Shown: positions 54,746 to 64,000 of the stretch, piece after piece
Layout: every line of letters begins with the position of its first letter
How positions within the stretch are numbered: position 1 is the first letter of the stretch
Source of the DNA: Apoda limacodes
Lineage: Eukaryota; Arthropoda; Insecta; Lepidoptera; Limacodidae
Direction of reading: 5' to 3'
Length of the DNA stretch: 64,000 nt
Assembly: GCA_946406115.1 (NCBI GenBank)
Contig: OX291544.1
Coordinates: forward strand, 32,009,521 to 32,073,520
Position numbers and translations under genes: made by a program
The notes under the pieces: model-generated
What the model was told of the DNA's origin: nothing
What the model saw: only the letters and a program-made list of their open reading frames with translations
Database searches by the model: none

Positions 54746-55499
54746 TTGGCCCTCTTTATAGATACTGGAAAAAATAGATAAAAAAGTACGTAAAGTCTAT
54801 GTCTACGTGGTTTGCCGTACAAATACAGCGCGCGGTGCGTTCAATGACACAATTAATCATATATTAATGAACTCCCACTTTGCTTTGATGAAAGAAAAAA
54901 TTACAAAGATAAAGCCCGTGGAAGTAATTAAAGTCTTAGCACCCACTTTACCAGCACGTAATGACACTGTTTACGAGTAAGTGTGATGAAAATATTATAA
55001 TTGTTTATTGAAATAAATCTTATCCTTTCTTTGTTCTTTTACGCTTTTATCGCACAGATGAACTTCAATAAAAACCTATACATCAATATCATCGGTCTTT
55101 ATACAGCAAAGACAGATAAATTGGTGGCCATTATGCGTAAATGATGGATTTTGGGCGCATTCGTTCTGAGATTAGGAGTTACTTTTCACACTTTTAATGA
55201 GGCCAGATTTGCCACCGACACCTACCGTTCGTGTAGCTTTGAAACGTTACTAACAAAATTTTCGGTTACAAAACTTGCAAAACGAACGGTTGACGTACAC
55301 ACACTACGATAAAACACACACACACACTACCATAAACAATGAATATGTATAGGCAGTTTGACAGATTAACACGAAAACCCCACCTCCAGACATGGGTCAG
55401 ATATTTCATTTTTCGGTGGTCAAAGTGACAAAAATATCGTAAGCGAACGCATGACAGTTTGTCACAGATGATACTAAAATGTTGATATTTTTGATACCA
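54746..55499. other. Intron 4 DNA, nothing recognised
   Basis: AT-rich with two short AC runs at 55296-55330. Confidence 0.4.
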
Positions 55500-55573
55500 A
55501 TGCTAAGCGGACGGATGACAGGTGACAAAAGTAATAAAAATAATGATTCTGCATCCCAAAACGAACGCGCCCT
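55500..55573 (+). repeat. MITE end (pair with 18101-18172)
   Basis: CGGACGGATGACAGGTGACA, AAAGTAATAAAAATAAT and CCCAAAACGAACGCGCCC match the right half of the 18.0-kb MITE. Confidence 0.65.
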
Positions 55574-55659
55574 TTAAATGCTTCTTATTTCAAAAATTTT
55601 CCACACATCTATAAATTTGCAACCATAACTGCAGAATGTGATTTATGTTTTGTCAACAG

Positions 55660-55942
55660 GTATCAATTTCCGTCTCTCCAGACATTAGGTGAAGACTTGA
55701 TTACAGTTCTGGACTTCCTGCACGTTAGATATGCCGTAGGACTAGGTGAGGGAGCTGGAGCTAACGTCCTAGCGAGGTGCGGCCTCGCGCACCCTCGAAG
55801 ACTTCTTGGCCTCATCCTGGTCAATTGCACAGCATCCACATCTTCAGTAGCTGATGCCTTCAGGAGCCGCTTCTCCCGCTGGAGAGGAACTGACATTTCT
55901 CAGTCTGAAGAAGACTTCCTCATCTACCACAAGTTCGGCCAT
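55660..55942 (+). CDS. NDRG-like protein, coding exon 5 (residues 87-181)
   Basis: This is the largest exon, between GTCAACAG and GTGAGT; it completes S87 and ends in phase 0. It encodes the fold core: SLQTLGEDLITVLDFLHVRY, GLGEGAGANVLARCGLAHP (114-132), RRLLGLILVNC, then an amphipathic cap segment ending EEDFLIYHKFGH. GxGEG at 116-120 is the nucleophile elbow in which NDRG proteins carry glycine instead of the catalytic serine, so an esterase activity is not expected. The opposite-strand frame 55663-55896 is only its shadow. Confidence 0.95.
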
Positions 55943-56129
55943 GTGAGTGTTGTCGAGCATCTTGACTATCGCTACCAGGTATTCTTCATTTATTTTTGTA
56001 GCTAACCCTACTAATTAACGTGATCTTGATCACTCAGTTGAATCAGGTAAAAAAAAAATCAATGCATTATATAAGTGTATTTTTTTTAATTATCTCGCTA
56101 CCTACTTGATATGGAAATAGCAGGATTTT

Positions 56130-56247
56130 AGGGTCGGCTACGCGCAAGTGATACCCCTGGTGTTGCAAGCGTCCATAGGCTACGGTGACCGTTTACCATC
56201 AGGCGGACCGTAAGCTGGTTTGCCACCTTAGTGGTATAAAAAAAAGG
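56130..56247 (+). mobile_element. Short LINE 3' end insertion (25-kb family)
   Basis: GGGTCGGCTACGCGCAAGTG, then GGTGTTGCAAGCGTCCATAG and GTTTGCCACCTTAGTGGTAT followed by A8, the extreme 3' end of the LINE. Flanking AGGATT on both sides (56121 and 56247) is a probable target duplication. It is in intron 5. Confidence 0.8.
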
Positions 56248-56334
56248 ATTGAAGAAAACAATCATACCTAACTTGGTGCTATTTTCATTTTCCTGATCCC
56301 TAATCGTTGTGTATATGTCGTGACCTGTTCGTAG

Positions 56335-57065
56335 AATTAATCATTTCATGAAATACGCGCTGGCCACATCATGAAATGGTCTGTTCTAAATGCATGGCTA
56401 CTTCATGTTATGGTCTGATAGTGATCATATCGTACAATAGTTACATTACCCACCGGTAGAGACGCGGATGTCTCTTTGTTTTTGTGATGCATCAAAGCGA
56501 ATATGTTAGAATATGCACTAATATTATATACAGAGGCTAAGTTTAGATGTAGGAGATAATGTCCGAAATCCGAAATTAGGTACTCATACGATTTCAACAT
56601 TTTTTAAAGCAGTACTTAAAATGTACCTTGAGACATAGGCTATAGTTTTTTTTATAATTACCATAAGTTTCGACTTCAAAATATCCATATTTGTAGGTAG
56701 TCAAAAAAATGCACTTTTCCTTGACGTTTGTAACGAAGCAATGGTATGATCTGATTTTGGGCAAAGGGATAGCTGGAGGGATAGAAAATAATTTTTATTC
56801 TGATGAAGAGTTCCATCAGAATATTTTATTTTGGCGTAACGTTAATTTTTAAGCTAATTTTTGTACGTACAAGAGCAATACACTTTTTTTATATAACGGA
56901 AACCCTACACTAATGATATGGCCAAACGTGGATTGACATATCATTAAACGTTGACGTTTAAACGATATGGTCAGCTTAAGTTGGCCATATCATAAAATCC
57001 GACCATTTCATGAAATGGTCGGACACATCATGAAATTATCATTTCTAAAATCTGGCCATGACTAT
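56335..57065. repeat. Cluster of ATTTCATGAAAT palindromic motifs
   Basis: At least six variants of a GACCAT(T/A)TCATGAAATGGTC motif occur at about 56342, 56367, 56397, 56915, 56980 and 57001. The last is a perfect 26-bp palindrome (56998-57023). AACGTTGACGTTTAAACG at 56947-56964 is a further partial palindrome. Confidence 0.65.
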
Positions 57066-57818
57066 CCCATAAAAATATTTCTATACATATATATTTAACA
57101 ATAAATATATTTGCATATCCAGTTACTTAGCCGTGTACTGTCTCTCTAATATACTAACATTTTCGGATTAAATTTAGAGTAGCATTTTGTTTGAAATATT
57201 TTAGTTTTCTACTTTTGCATGTTTGCATTTTCTATGCTAGATTGCGTGCTTTTCTATGTGATGATCTTTTTAAGAGTTATTAAAACAAATTGGTAAACAC
57301 ATTCCTTGACAAATTTATAGGTAATTAATAAATCAATTTACACCTGGTACACCCCTAGCGTGATATAGTTTGTGCTTGCATGTCTTAAATCATACTTAAA
57401 GTATTGTAGTACATAGCAATATTTGTGATTTCTATTTTAATCTAATACAGTTTAATTATATTTCCAGAATAAAATTACAAAACGCTACGCTATGGGAAAT
57501 GGCATATAGTATAGATTTATGAATACGTTATATTCGTATACTGTATCCGTATTTAAAAGTATCAGAGGTGCTGGTTTGGTCCTCTTACATACAGCGTAAA
57601 TAAGTCTTTAGTCTACTCCTGGGTGTTCTTTGGGAGCTACATCCGGGTTGTATTTAGCTACGTATCTATTTACGAAAAATGCTGTGAATGTTGCAATTAA
57701 GGCGCGTTCTTCACTCTGGAAAAAGCTACCAAACGCTGGTGCTCTGATGTATGTTCTGGTGTATTTTGATCGCGTTCTTATTTATATTATGTCCTTATTT
57801 GTTGTGTGTGGTCCGCAG
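57066..57818. other. Rest of intron 5, nothing recognised
   Basis: AT-rich up to the acceptor GGTCCGCAG at 57818. No repeats were recognised. Confidence 0.4.
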
Positions 57819-57940
57819 CAAATCCCGAGCCACTCGATGGAGGCTGGGGAACGCGAGCGCACCCTGGCCGAGTACCGGTCGCGGCTGCGCGGGAACCTCA
57901 ACACTCACAACATCAAACTCTACGTACGCGCCTTTATCAA
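57819..57940 (+). CDS. NDRG-like protein, coding exon 6 (residues 182-222)
   Basis: Between GTCCGCAG and GTAAGT the exon encodes QIPSHSMEAGERERTLAEYR, SRLRGNLNTHNIKLYVRAFI and two bases of N222. It corresponds to the cap-domain helices of NDRG proteins, where family members have a ...L...YR..L....N..N...Y...Y..R.DL pattern. It is strikingly GC-rich compared with the surrounding intron. It enters in phase 0 and leaves in phase 2. Confidence 0.93.
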
Positions 57941-58199
57941 GTAAGTTTGATCAATCCTGACTTCTAATAGTTGGTCAAGAAATAGTAGAGGGGGGATATT
58001 ATGCCGGTCCCGGTCTTTTATTTTTCCTCCTATTACTCTAGAGCTGGCATTTACGACTTTTAAAACATATATAAAGAGTTGTGACGAAAGGAGGCGATCT
58101 ATAATTATAATGAGTCCTGGACTCCTGATTGATGGTCGTTGTTTTCGTATTGTCGTTTATTATTAGTTTATGAGGGTATCGATGAAAATTGGGACATAA

Positions 58200-58422
58200 A
58201 ATAGAAAGATTTTACCTACCATTAAAATCCTTATTGTGGTCCTGGAGTCCTCTCCGGGTTGTGAGAGAGCGTGGATGTGATTTTGATGCTCCCGCTCACC
58301 GTCTACTTACCAGTGTGCACCATTTCTTTCGTCATTGCGTCTCACCAGGTAGGCCTCAATAGGCCCGGAGAGGACTCCAGGACCACAATAAGGATTTTAA
58401 TGGTAGGTAAAATCTTTCTATT
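58200..58422. mobile_element. Perfect 59-bp inverted repeat (MITE-like), 223 bp
   Basis: The arms 58200-58258 and 58364-58422 are exact reverse complements over 59 bases (tip AATAGAAAGATTTTACCTAC, inner end CTGGAGTCCTCTCCGGG), with a 105-base loop. A third, diverged copy of the inner end follows at 58423-58455 (CCCCTACGTCCTCTCCGGGT). It lies in intron 6, 260 bases after exon 6. Confidence 0.92.
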
Positions 58423-58455
58423 GTGGCCCCTACGTCCTCTCCGGGTTGTGAGACG

Positions 58456-60200
58456 TGTCTGTTATCACCTGGTGAGTGGTTCGGGTCTGCTTTTAGATAG
58501 GTGCTTTATTAATGCAAACAAAAAGAATAAGGATTTGTTGATTAAATACCTATGCAAAATAACTGTATTCAAACCAAAAAGTACGTTATCCATCCTTAAT
58601 ATACACAAAAAAATTAGGAATTATTGATTAGATACCTTAGTCAAAAACTTATTACATAATATATCTTAGTCAAACTGGTTGAAAATTGTAGACGAATCTA
58701 AACTACATTTAATACCTTGATCCTTTTAAATTATTTTATTATATTTCTCTTGAGTTACCTATTTTAATCCTTTTTAATATGTTTTGGAAAATTCTAAAAT
58801 ATGGAAAATAAGGAATTAAATAAAGACATTCATTGCACACAAAAACAAAATAAAACATAAATAGTTATTATATATGTAGTCTAGTAGTCTTCTAAAGTGC
58901 TAGACTGTAAACTCAGAGCGTAGAATACGGGCTACAGTGCATGAATACGTTTTAAAATATCTTCTATGAGTTTGGCAGGCGATTGAACAGTATGTTGCTT
59001 ACAGTCTACGCGAAACTACAAAGGGTCAAATTAACATTAATAAAAGCAATAGAAAGTATTTGGATGTTTGAAATATCCAATTGGAACGTATGTAACAAAT
59101 TTAAAAAGACCGTTGATCTAGCTATGCCGGCTTTTAATGTCGGCATCCTGTAGTATTTTACAATACATTTTTCACACAAACGATACAACATGTTCAGTTA
59201 ATAAATAATGCCAAATTTGACTTCATATCATCAGATGCAAGGGAATTTATGTGTTACCAAAACACGAAAAAAAAAACATGGAGTGAATGTAATGAAGAAA
59301 CCTTGACCGAAAATAATTCCAAAAGTTAACACTAAAGGAAAAATCAATTCAATTCAATGCCATAATAAATTGTGCCCAGGTGGAACCGTTTCAATAATTC
59401 TGCCTTGCTCGTTCCCTTTTAACGTTCTTGAGCATGAAAATAAAGAAATTACATATTATAAGATGGAAATATTATTGATGTACTAAATTTGCCATCTACC
59501 TCAAGCACGGTGTCATGAGTATAAATATGGACAACTGTAAGTCACTAAAGCGACATTTTCTTCCCTCCAGATTTTCACAAGAAACTCTGTCCCCAAATCA
59601 GCATGCTTCCAGTTTCGACTGCACGACATTCGACGGGGGATTTCCACACATTGTTTATAAGTAATACTGATTATTCTGGTTTTGTAGTGGGTCACAAAAG
59701 GCATTAGCGCGTAGGTTTGCTCGCCAGAACGTTCGCTCCCAATATGGCTTTAAAAACTACGTACCTTAAGTATCGAGGATGATAGAGGAAAGACTTAGGC
59801 TAGCTGATGAGGCTGTCGGTATTGGTGGTCTTCACACATCATAGGATCATGTGATCTCGCTCGGAGACAGATAGGTCAATCTCCTGAAAAGTTTCTCGAA
59901 CAGCGTGTGAAAACTCATTCATGTGTGTCATTTTGGTAGAGGATTTCCTCTGTATTCGAAGTTCCTTTAGGTTATTTAAAGCCACAAGGACTAGCAAAAA
60001 AAAAGTCAATAAGTGTTTATGACAGCAGGTCGCTTGGTTCCAAGTGTTTTTAAGACAGCTTACACTAATTTTCTGATTGTATAAGGATCTTAAAGTTGTA
60101 TTTTGTTTGATTCTGATTCAAATGCCAATAATTTTGTCCTTTATACTGACCGTATGTTGACTGGTACGGCCAATTCACAAAATATGGTCTCCCTCCTGGG
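58456..60200. other. Intron 6 DNA, nothing recognised
   Basis: AT-rich; the short frames here (for example 59006-59191 and 59513-59704, minus) have no family resemblance. No shared repeats were seen. Confidence 0.4.
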
Positions 60201-60204
60201 TGAG

Positions 60205-60595
60205 TGCAGGTTCTGATCACTCGTCAAATTGAGCCTTTCTAGGAGGAAGTTTAGCCTACTGGAAGAATGCACGGCCAGAATACAAATACTGTAAAGTTCA
60301 GTCTCTGATCACTCATCAAATTGAGCCTTTCTAACAGGGACTTTACCCTCCTGAAAGAATGCACGGCCAGTATACAAATGCTGTAAAATTCAGACATCCT
60401 AGGAGGGACTTTACCCTCCTGGAAGAGTGCAAGCTCTGATCACTCGTCAAATTGAGCCTTTCCAGAAGGGACTTTACCCTCCTGGAAGAATGCACGGCCA
60501 GAATACAAATACTGTAAAGTGCAGTCTCTGATCACTCATCAAATTGAACGATTCTAGAAGGGACTTTACCCTCCTGGAAAAACGCACGCCCTGGG
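60205..60595 (+). repeat. 92-bp tandem array, four units with one 39-bp extra block
   Basis: CTGATCACTC(A/G)TCAAATTGA starts at 60213, 60305, 60436 and 60528. The spacing is 92, 131 and 92 bases. The extra 39 bases in unit 2 are a repeat of its own TTTACCCTCCTGGAAGA block. Each unit also has GCACGGCCAGAATACAAAT. AGGAGGGACTTTACCCTCCT inside can fold on itself. Confidence 0.9.
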
Positions 60596-60599
60596 CCAT

Positions 60600-62635
60600 C
60601 AAACTCGTCATATATATAGAATTCTATTCCGTTTTAAATCTGCAACTCCTTGCGTTCCAAAAAATTTCAATAAAAAAGAAAAAAAATCTCTTTGATTGTC
60701 TTCTTTGTTTACTTATTTTACATGTTTAATATTAGAATTCCATAAAATTAACAACGTCTCGTTAATTAATTCACTATCAAAAAAAAATACCAAACAAATT
60801 CACTGTCAAACCCTAATCTTCGTAGACTATATTATTTTAATCTGCTACCAAATTGGTTAATGTACCAAAAAATATAAATAGACTATATTTATTAATATCT
60901 TGAAAGGTAGATCCTGTCATTTTAACTGTACATTTTGCCCTGAATACTAATCTTCTTTTTCAAAAGAAATATTTCGGAATGTTAAATGTAACTACAAACG
61001 TTTTCCCTACTCGGGGATTGTAATGATTAGCGCGGGTTCCTAGCACCTTATAGGTTAATTCATTATAATTATGCAATTTTGGACGTAAGTAAGTACCTAC
61101 CTGGTTGATGGTAGTTTATTTTTCTTGCATAATTGAAACCAATTTACAAGTATTTATCGATTATGGCTTTGCAACTTTAATATGATTGTAAGTCATTACA
61201 GAAAACTCGTATTTTATGAGAATTTAAATAATTTTTGTTAATGTAGTTAGTTATTTCATTGTGAAATCCAGTTATTGTAAATAGGATTGTATTGCTAGGA
61301 TTCGCTATAATATTGACTCATTTCAAATATAAACTTGTAAGATACCAACGGGACATGTGAGGCAAAGCTTAAAAAAAAAAGCGAAATATCTTCAAATGTT
61401 CTGTGTGCATGGGATCACGCACTTTTATCACCACTTACCCCTCTCCAACAACCTTCTCACCCCACGTTTCAAATCCTGTTTTTTTATTCCGGACGGAAGT
61501 CCGGCCTTAATTTAACAAAGAAAAAAAAGAATATCTTTTAAGTATAATACTAGCTATGTTGGTTGGGGTACTATCATAGAGTTTTGGATTAATATTAACG
61601 GTCTAATATTATTATTACGTTCAAAATTTTTGTAAACTTTTAATAATCCCCGTGTAACTTCAAATAAACGAACACGTCATACCATTATACAGAACACGTG
61701 AAAACCAGAATAACTACCTTTTATCATTGTTTGAATTTTTACTGTACTAGGCTACCCTCATAGTCGTTCAACGACTCACTTGGTAAGTCTCGCGGATGTT
61801 TTCAATATTATAAAAGTTCTAAGTAACTTAAACTTGCTCGGTTATATTTAACATTATAAAATTCCTAATAACAGTAGCATATCTATTTGAGGGATTAAAA
61901 TTAATAGGAAAATAAAAACGTGGATTACAAAAAAAATCCTTCCTAGAGGGCTCCCATTTATCCTACGTTTAATTCTGAATAAAATTTTATTCGGGTTAAA
62001 GTTATGAAACTACCTTTATAAGGCACATGAAGCGTGATGCCATTTCTATTTCGCTTAAACAACCAAAATTCAATGTTCATTTCAAATAAAACCTCCAATT
62101 AAATGTTTGTTTTTAAAAACATTCATTCTCGTGCCGCTGGTTCAAAAGTTTACGCCACTTCATTTTGTCTAGAGTCCGAATCCATGAATCGGCTTTTAGA
62201 TTACTACCTAAATTTAACTATTAATTTTGTGTTGATGCTTTATATTCGTAAGTTTACTTTACCTATTTTTGTAAAATTTTATAACGATTTTGTTCTAAGA
62301 TTTAATATTTTACATTTGAGTCATTTGTTAAGTACAAATTTAATATTTTACATTTGAGTTATTTTGTTAACTTTAAACCTTTCATAAAATAAATCATAAC
62401 TTTTTCTCGGCAAATGGATGAAATAACTGAACTTGTATATTTGAACATGCTATTTTAATTTAAAGATGCACTTAGCTGTATGTAGTACGTTTATTGAGAA
62501 TTGTTTACTAATGCAAATCTTCACGCTGAAAACATTGTATTACAAAAATGTTAAGGCATAAATATTGTATCATCACAAACTCCTTTATTATACTTATGAA
62601 GTTTGCTTCAGGAAGCTATAGTTCGTTTAAGCTCG
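60600..62635. other. Intron 6 DNA, nothing coding recognised
   Basis: Very AT-rich. 62297-62360 contains a direct duplication of AATTTAATATTTTACATTTG. A CCGGACGGAAGTCCGG hairpin lies at about 61488. Frames such as 62103-62357 show no motifs. Confidence 0.4.
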
Positions 62636-62639
62636 GTTA

Positions 62640-62780
62640 AAGATATTTCCGCGAAAACTTTTGATTTTTTGGCGATAAAAAGGTGTCAACTACCTTCAAA
62701 CCAATTTTCATCACAATTGGTCTAGCCATTTTACCGTGAAGAAGTAACAAACATACTTTCGCCTTTATAATATTAGTGTG
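62640..62780 (-). mobile_element. Helitron-like end fragment
   Basis: AATTTTCATCACAATTGGTC, TAGCCATTTTACCGTGAAGA and CTTTCGCCTTTATAATATTA, then GTG, are the inverted form of the common lepidopteran terminal block that begins ACTAATATTATAAA. It lies about 95 bases before exon 7. Confidence 0.5.
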
Positions 62781-62874
62781 AAGTGCGATCGTGTGACGAG
62801 ATTGATCTTTAACTTTTTGTTAGTCCCTAATTGTAGTTTTTCGTCTCGCGTTATTTATTTTTTGTATATTTCAG

Positions 62875-63037
62875 CCGCAAGGACCTGGTGCTGAAAGGCT
62901 GCCAGATGGACATCCTCCTGATAACGGGTCTGCAGAGCCCATACTCTGGAGTCGTCGAGAAGATGCACAAAGAGCTGGACCGGGACAAGGTTACCATACT
63001 CAAGATAGACAAAGTCGGCGATGTGCTGGCTGAGGCG
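62875..63037 (+). CDS. NDRG-like protein, coding exon 7 (residues 222-276)
   Basis: After ATTTCAG the exon completes N222 and encodes RKDLVLKGCQMDILLITGLQ, SPYSGVVEKMHKELDRDKVT, ILKIDKVGDVLAEA, then GTGAGT. NRKDL matches the (N/H)R.DL boundary of the cap, and MDILLITG is the last core strand before the position of the acid residue (family: CPVMLVVGDQAPH). Here GLQSPYSG replaces the usual GD.(A/S)PH, so the acidic residue after G is also missing. It ends in phase 0; at least one more exon is expected to the right. Confidence 0.92.
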
Positions 63038-64000
63038 GTGAGTATACATGATAACTATTAAAGTAAAAGAAAATTGGTTAAGTGCGATCCAGACTCGCGC
63101 ATCTATTTCACAAAGTTTATTTCTGCCGAAAAGAGCCGGCAAGAAACTATTTAAAGTAATAAAACAATACCCTATACATCAACTAATAAGTATTAACCTG
63201 TATTTAAACAATGATATAATTAATTAGCAAAGCTACTTCAAACAAAGTTGTTTTTTGTTTTTATGTAGCATAGGGGGCACACCATGTGAAGCGTCTAATA
63301 TCCTAAATTGTGTAAAGAAATTTAGACATTCAAGTACTTGTAGGATTATTATAATTATATCCTTGCACGATTATATGTATACATATGCATACATACATTT
63401 AAGAAAAGTACTTAGTACGATTATTATAATTATTTATATCTTTACACAACAATATGTATATGTTGCAACCATCTCGTTAAATTAACCAGTTAATTGGGCG
63501 CCTAGGCAGATTATTAAGTAAGGAAAAGAAATTTTCATATAACTGAACAGATTATTATATGCAACTGGGATGGAACACTCCGATCGCTTCGCTCGCTCCG
63601 CATCTACGTTTAAAAAAGAAAAACTGAACCTGACCAAATGACTAAATAACCAACCAGACCGATAGCTTAGAACAACGTTTCTAGAATCATACCTAAACTG
63701 GTAGGGTTATCAACTGATACATTTAGTAAATTAATTAAATCAATAGATAGCTGATATCGATTTCGTCCCTCAGTTCAATGTATGGAGCTACAAGTAAATA
63801 TTTTTTCAAATTTCATTACAAATCTGTTTGGCGGTTCACATTATACTTTCCTGTTAAATTTCATCACAATTTAAGTATGCAAAGATAGCGGAATTATAAC
63901 TCTGTGACATACGGATAGACGGATGGACATGATGGATTTATAAGGGACCTTTTTGCCATTTGGCTATGGAACCCTAACAAAGATCTCTGATTTTATTTGG
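63038..64000. other. Start of intron 7, with repeat fragments
   Basis: 63085-63150 has GTGCGATCCAGACTCGCGCA and GCCGGCAAGAAACTATTTAA, scraps of Helitron-like and LINE tails. 63330-63460 contains an imperfect direct duplication around GATTATTATAATTAT. 63885-63985 (ACGGATAGACGGATGGACAT, TTTTTGCCATTTGGCTATGG, AACCCTAA) is the inverted end of the GGTTCCGTA dispersed repeat. No exon was found. Confidence 0.45.

Larger units (their letters stand above)
4887..63037 (+). other. Gene span: divergent NDRG-family gene, 7 coding exons, 3' end outside the window
   Basis: Seven exons join with matching phases into a 276-codon open frame. The introns are about 36.4, 8.6, 0.53, 5.0, 1.9 and 4.9 kb. NDRG proteins are alpha/beta-hydrolase-fold proteins without known catalysis, linked to stress, differentiation and trafficking; Drosophila has MESK2 and CG2082. 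Diagnostic blocks here are HDLGTNH (residues 42-48), HIDVPGHEE in exon 4, GLGEGAGANVLAR (114-126), LGLILVNC, and NRKDL at the exon 6/7 joint. The nucleophile position (residue 118) is glycine, as usual in NDRG. Family members are roughly 350-390 residues long, so some 75-115 residues should lie to the right. I cannot say which fly gene is the orthologue. Confidence 0.88.

Noticed and set aside
55663..55896. Minus-strand frame rich in Arg, Pro and Ser
   Set aside because: Shadow of NDRG-like exon 5.
60205..60595. CRISPR-like array of repeats
   Set aside because: The units are contiguous 92-bp repeats without constant short repeats and variable spacers, in a eukaryotic intron.

Overview
The window looks like a moth or butterfly (Lepidoptera) nuclear genome: AT-rich, intron-rich, and crowded with repeats typical of that order (Helitron-like elements ending in CTAG next to a T, several non-LTR retrotransposon families, the dispersed GGTTCCGTA repeat, mariner/Tc1 relics, tRNA-derived SINE). 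That assignment comes from pattern recognition only. Nothing bacterial or viral was recognised.

One host gene is supported. It lies on the + strand and runs off the right edge. Seven coding exons (4887-4913, 41299-41349, 49935-49998, 50528-50645, 55660-55942, 57819-57940, 62875-63037) have GT/AG borders and matching phases, and join into one open frame of 276 codons. The protein is a divergent NDRG-family (N-myc downstream-regulated, MESK2-like) alpha/beta-hydrolase fold protein with no nucleophile serine. Intron 1 is about 36.4 kb and makes up most of the window.

Layout. 1-4.8 kb: upstream DNA with a Jockey-group LINE 3' end and an RTE remnant. 4.8-4.9 kb: first exon and probable promoter. 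5-41.3 kb: intron 1, holding Crypton-like copies (6.7-7.5 and 27.9-29.3 kb), RNase H-bearing LINE debris (9.3-10.6 kb), a 2.2-kb fold-back element carrying a decayed cysteine-rich gene (18.6-20.8 kb), a 2.0-kb LINE inserted in another repeat (24.8-26.8 kb), Helitron-like elements, a SINE (34.4-34.7 kb) and a mariner (35.0-35.6 kb). 41.3-50 kb: intron 2, with LINE endonuclease and C-terminal pieces, two coding-like minisatellites and two more Helitron-like copies. 50-64 kb: the exon-rich part, with palindromic MITEs, a perfect 59-bp inverted repeat, a 92-bp tandem array and LINE pieces close to exons.

The best candidates for something little described are (1) the fold-back element at 18.59-20.81 kb with its minus-strand gene, and (2) the Crypton-like tyrosine-recombinase relics, one of which appears to be flanked by inverted repeats. 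All identities are from memory of family motifs; no searches were run.
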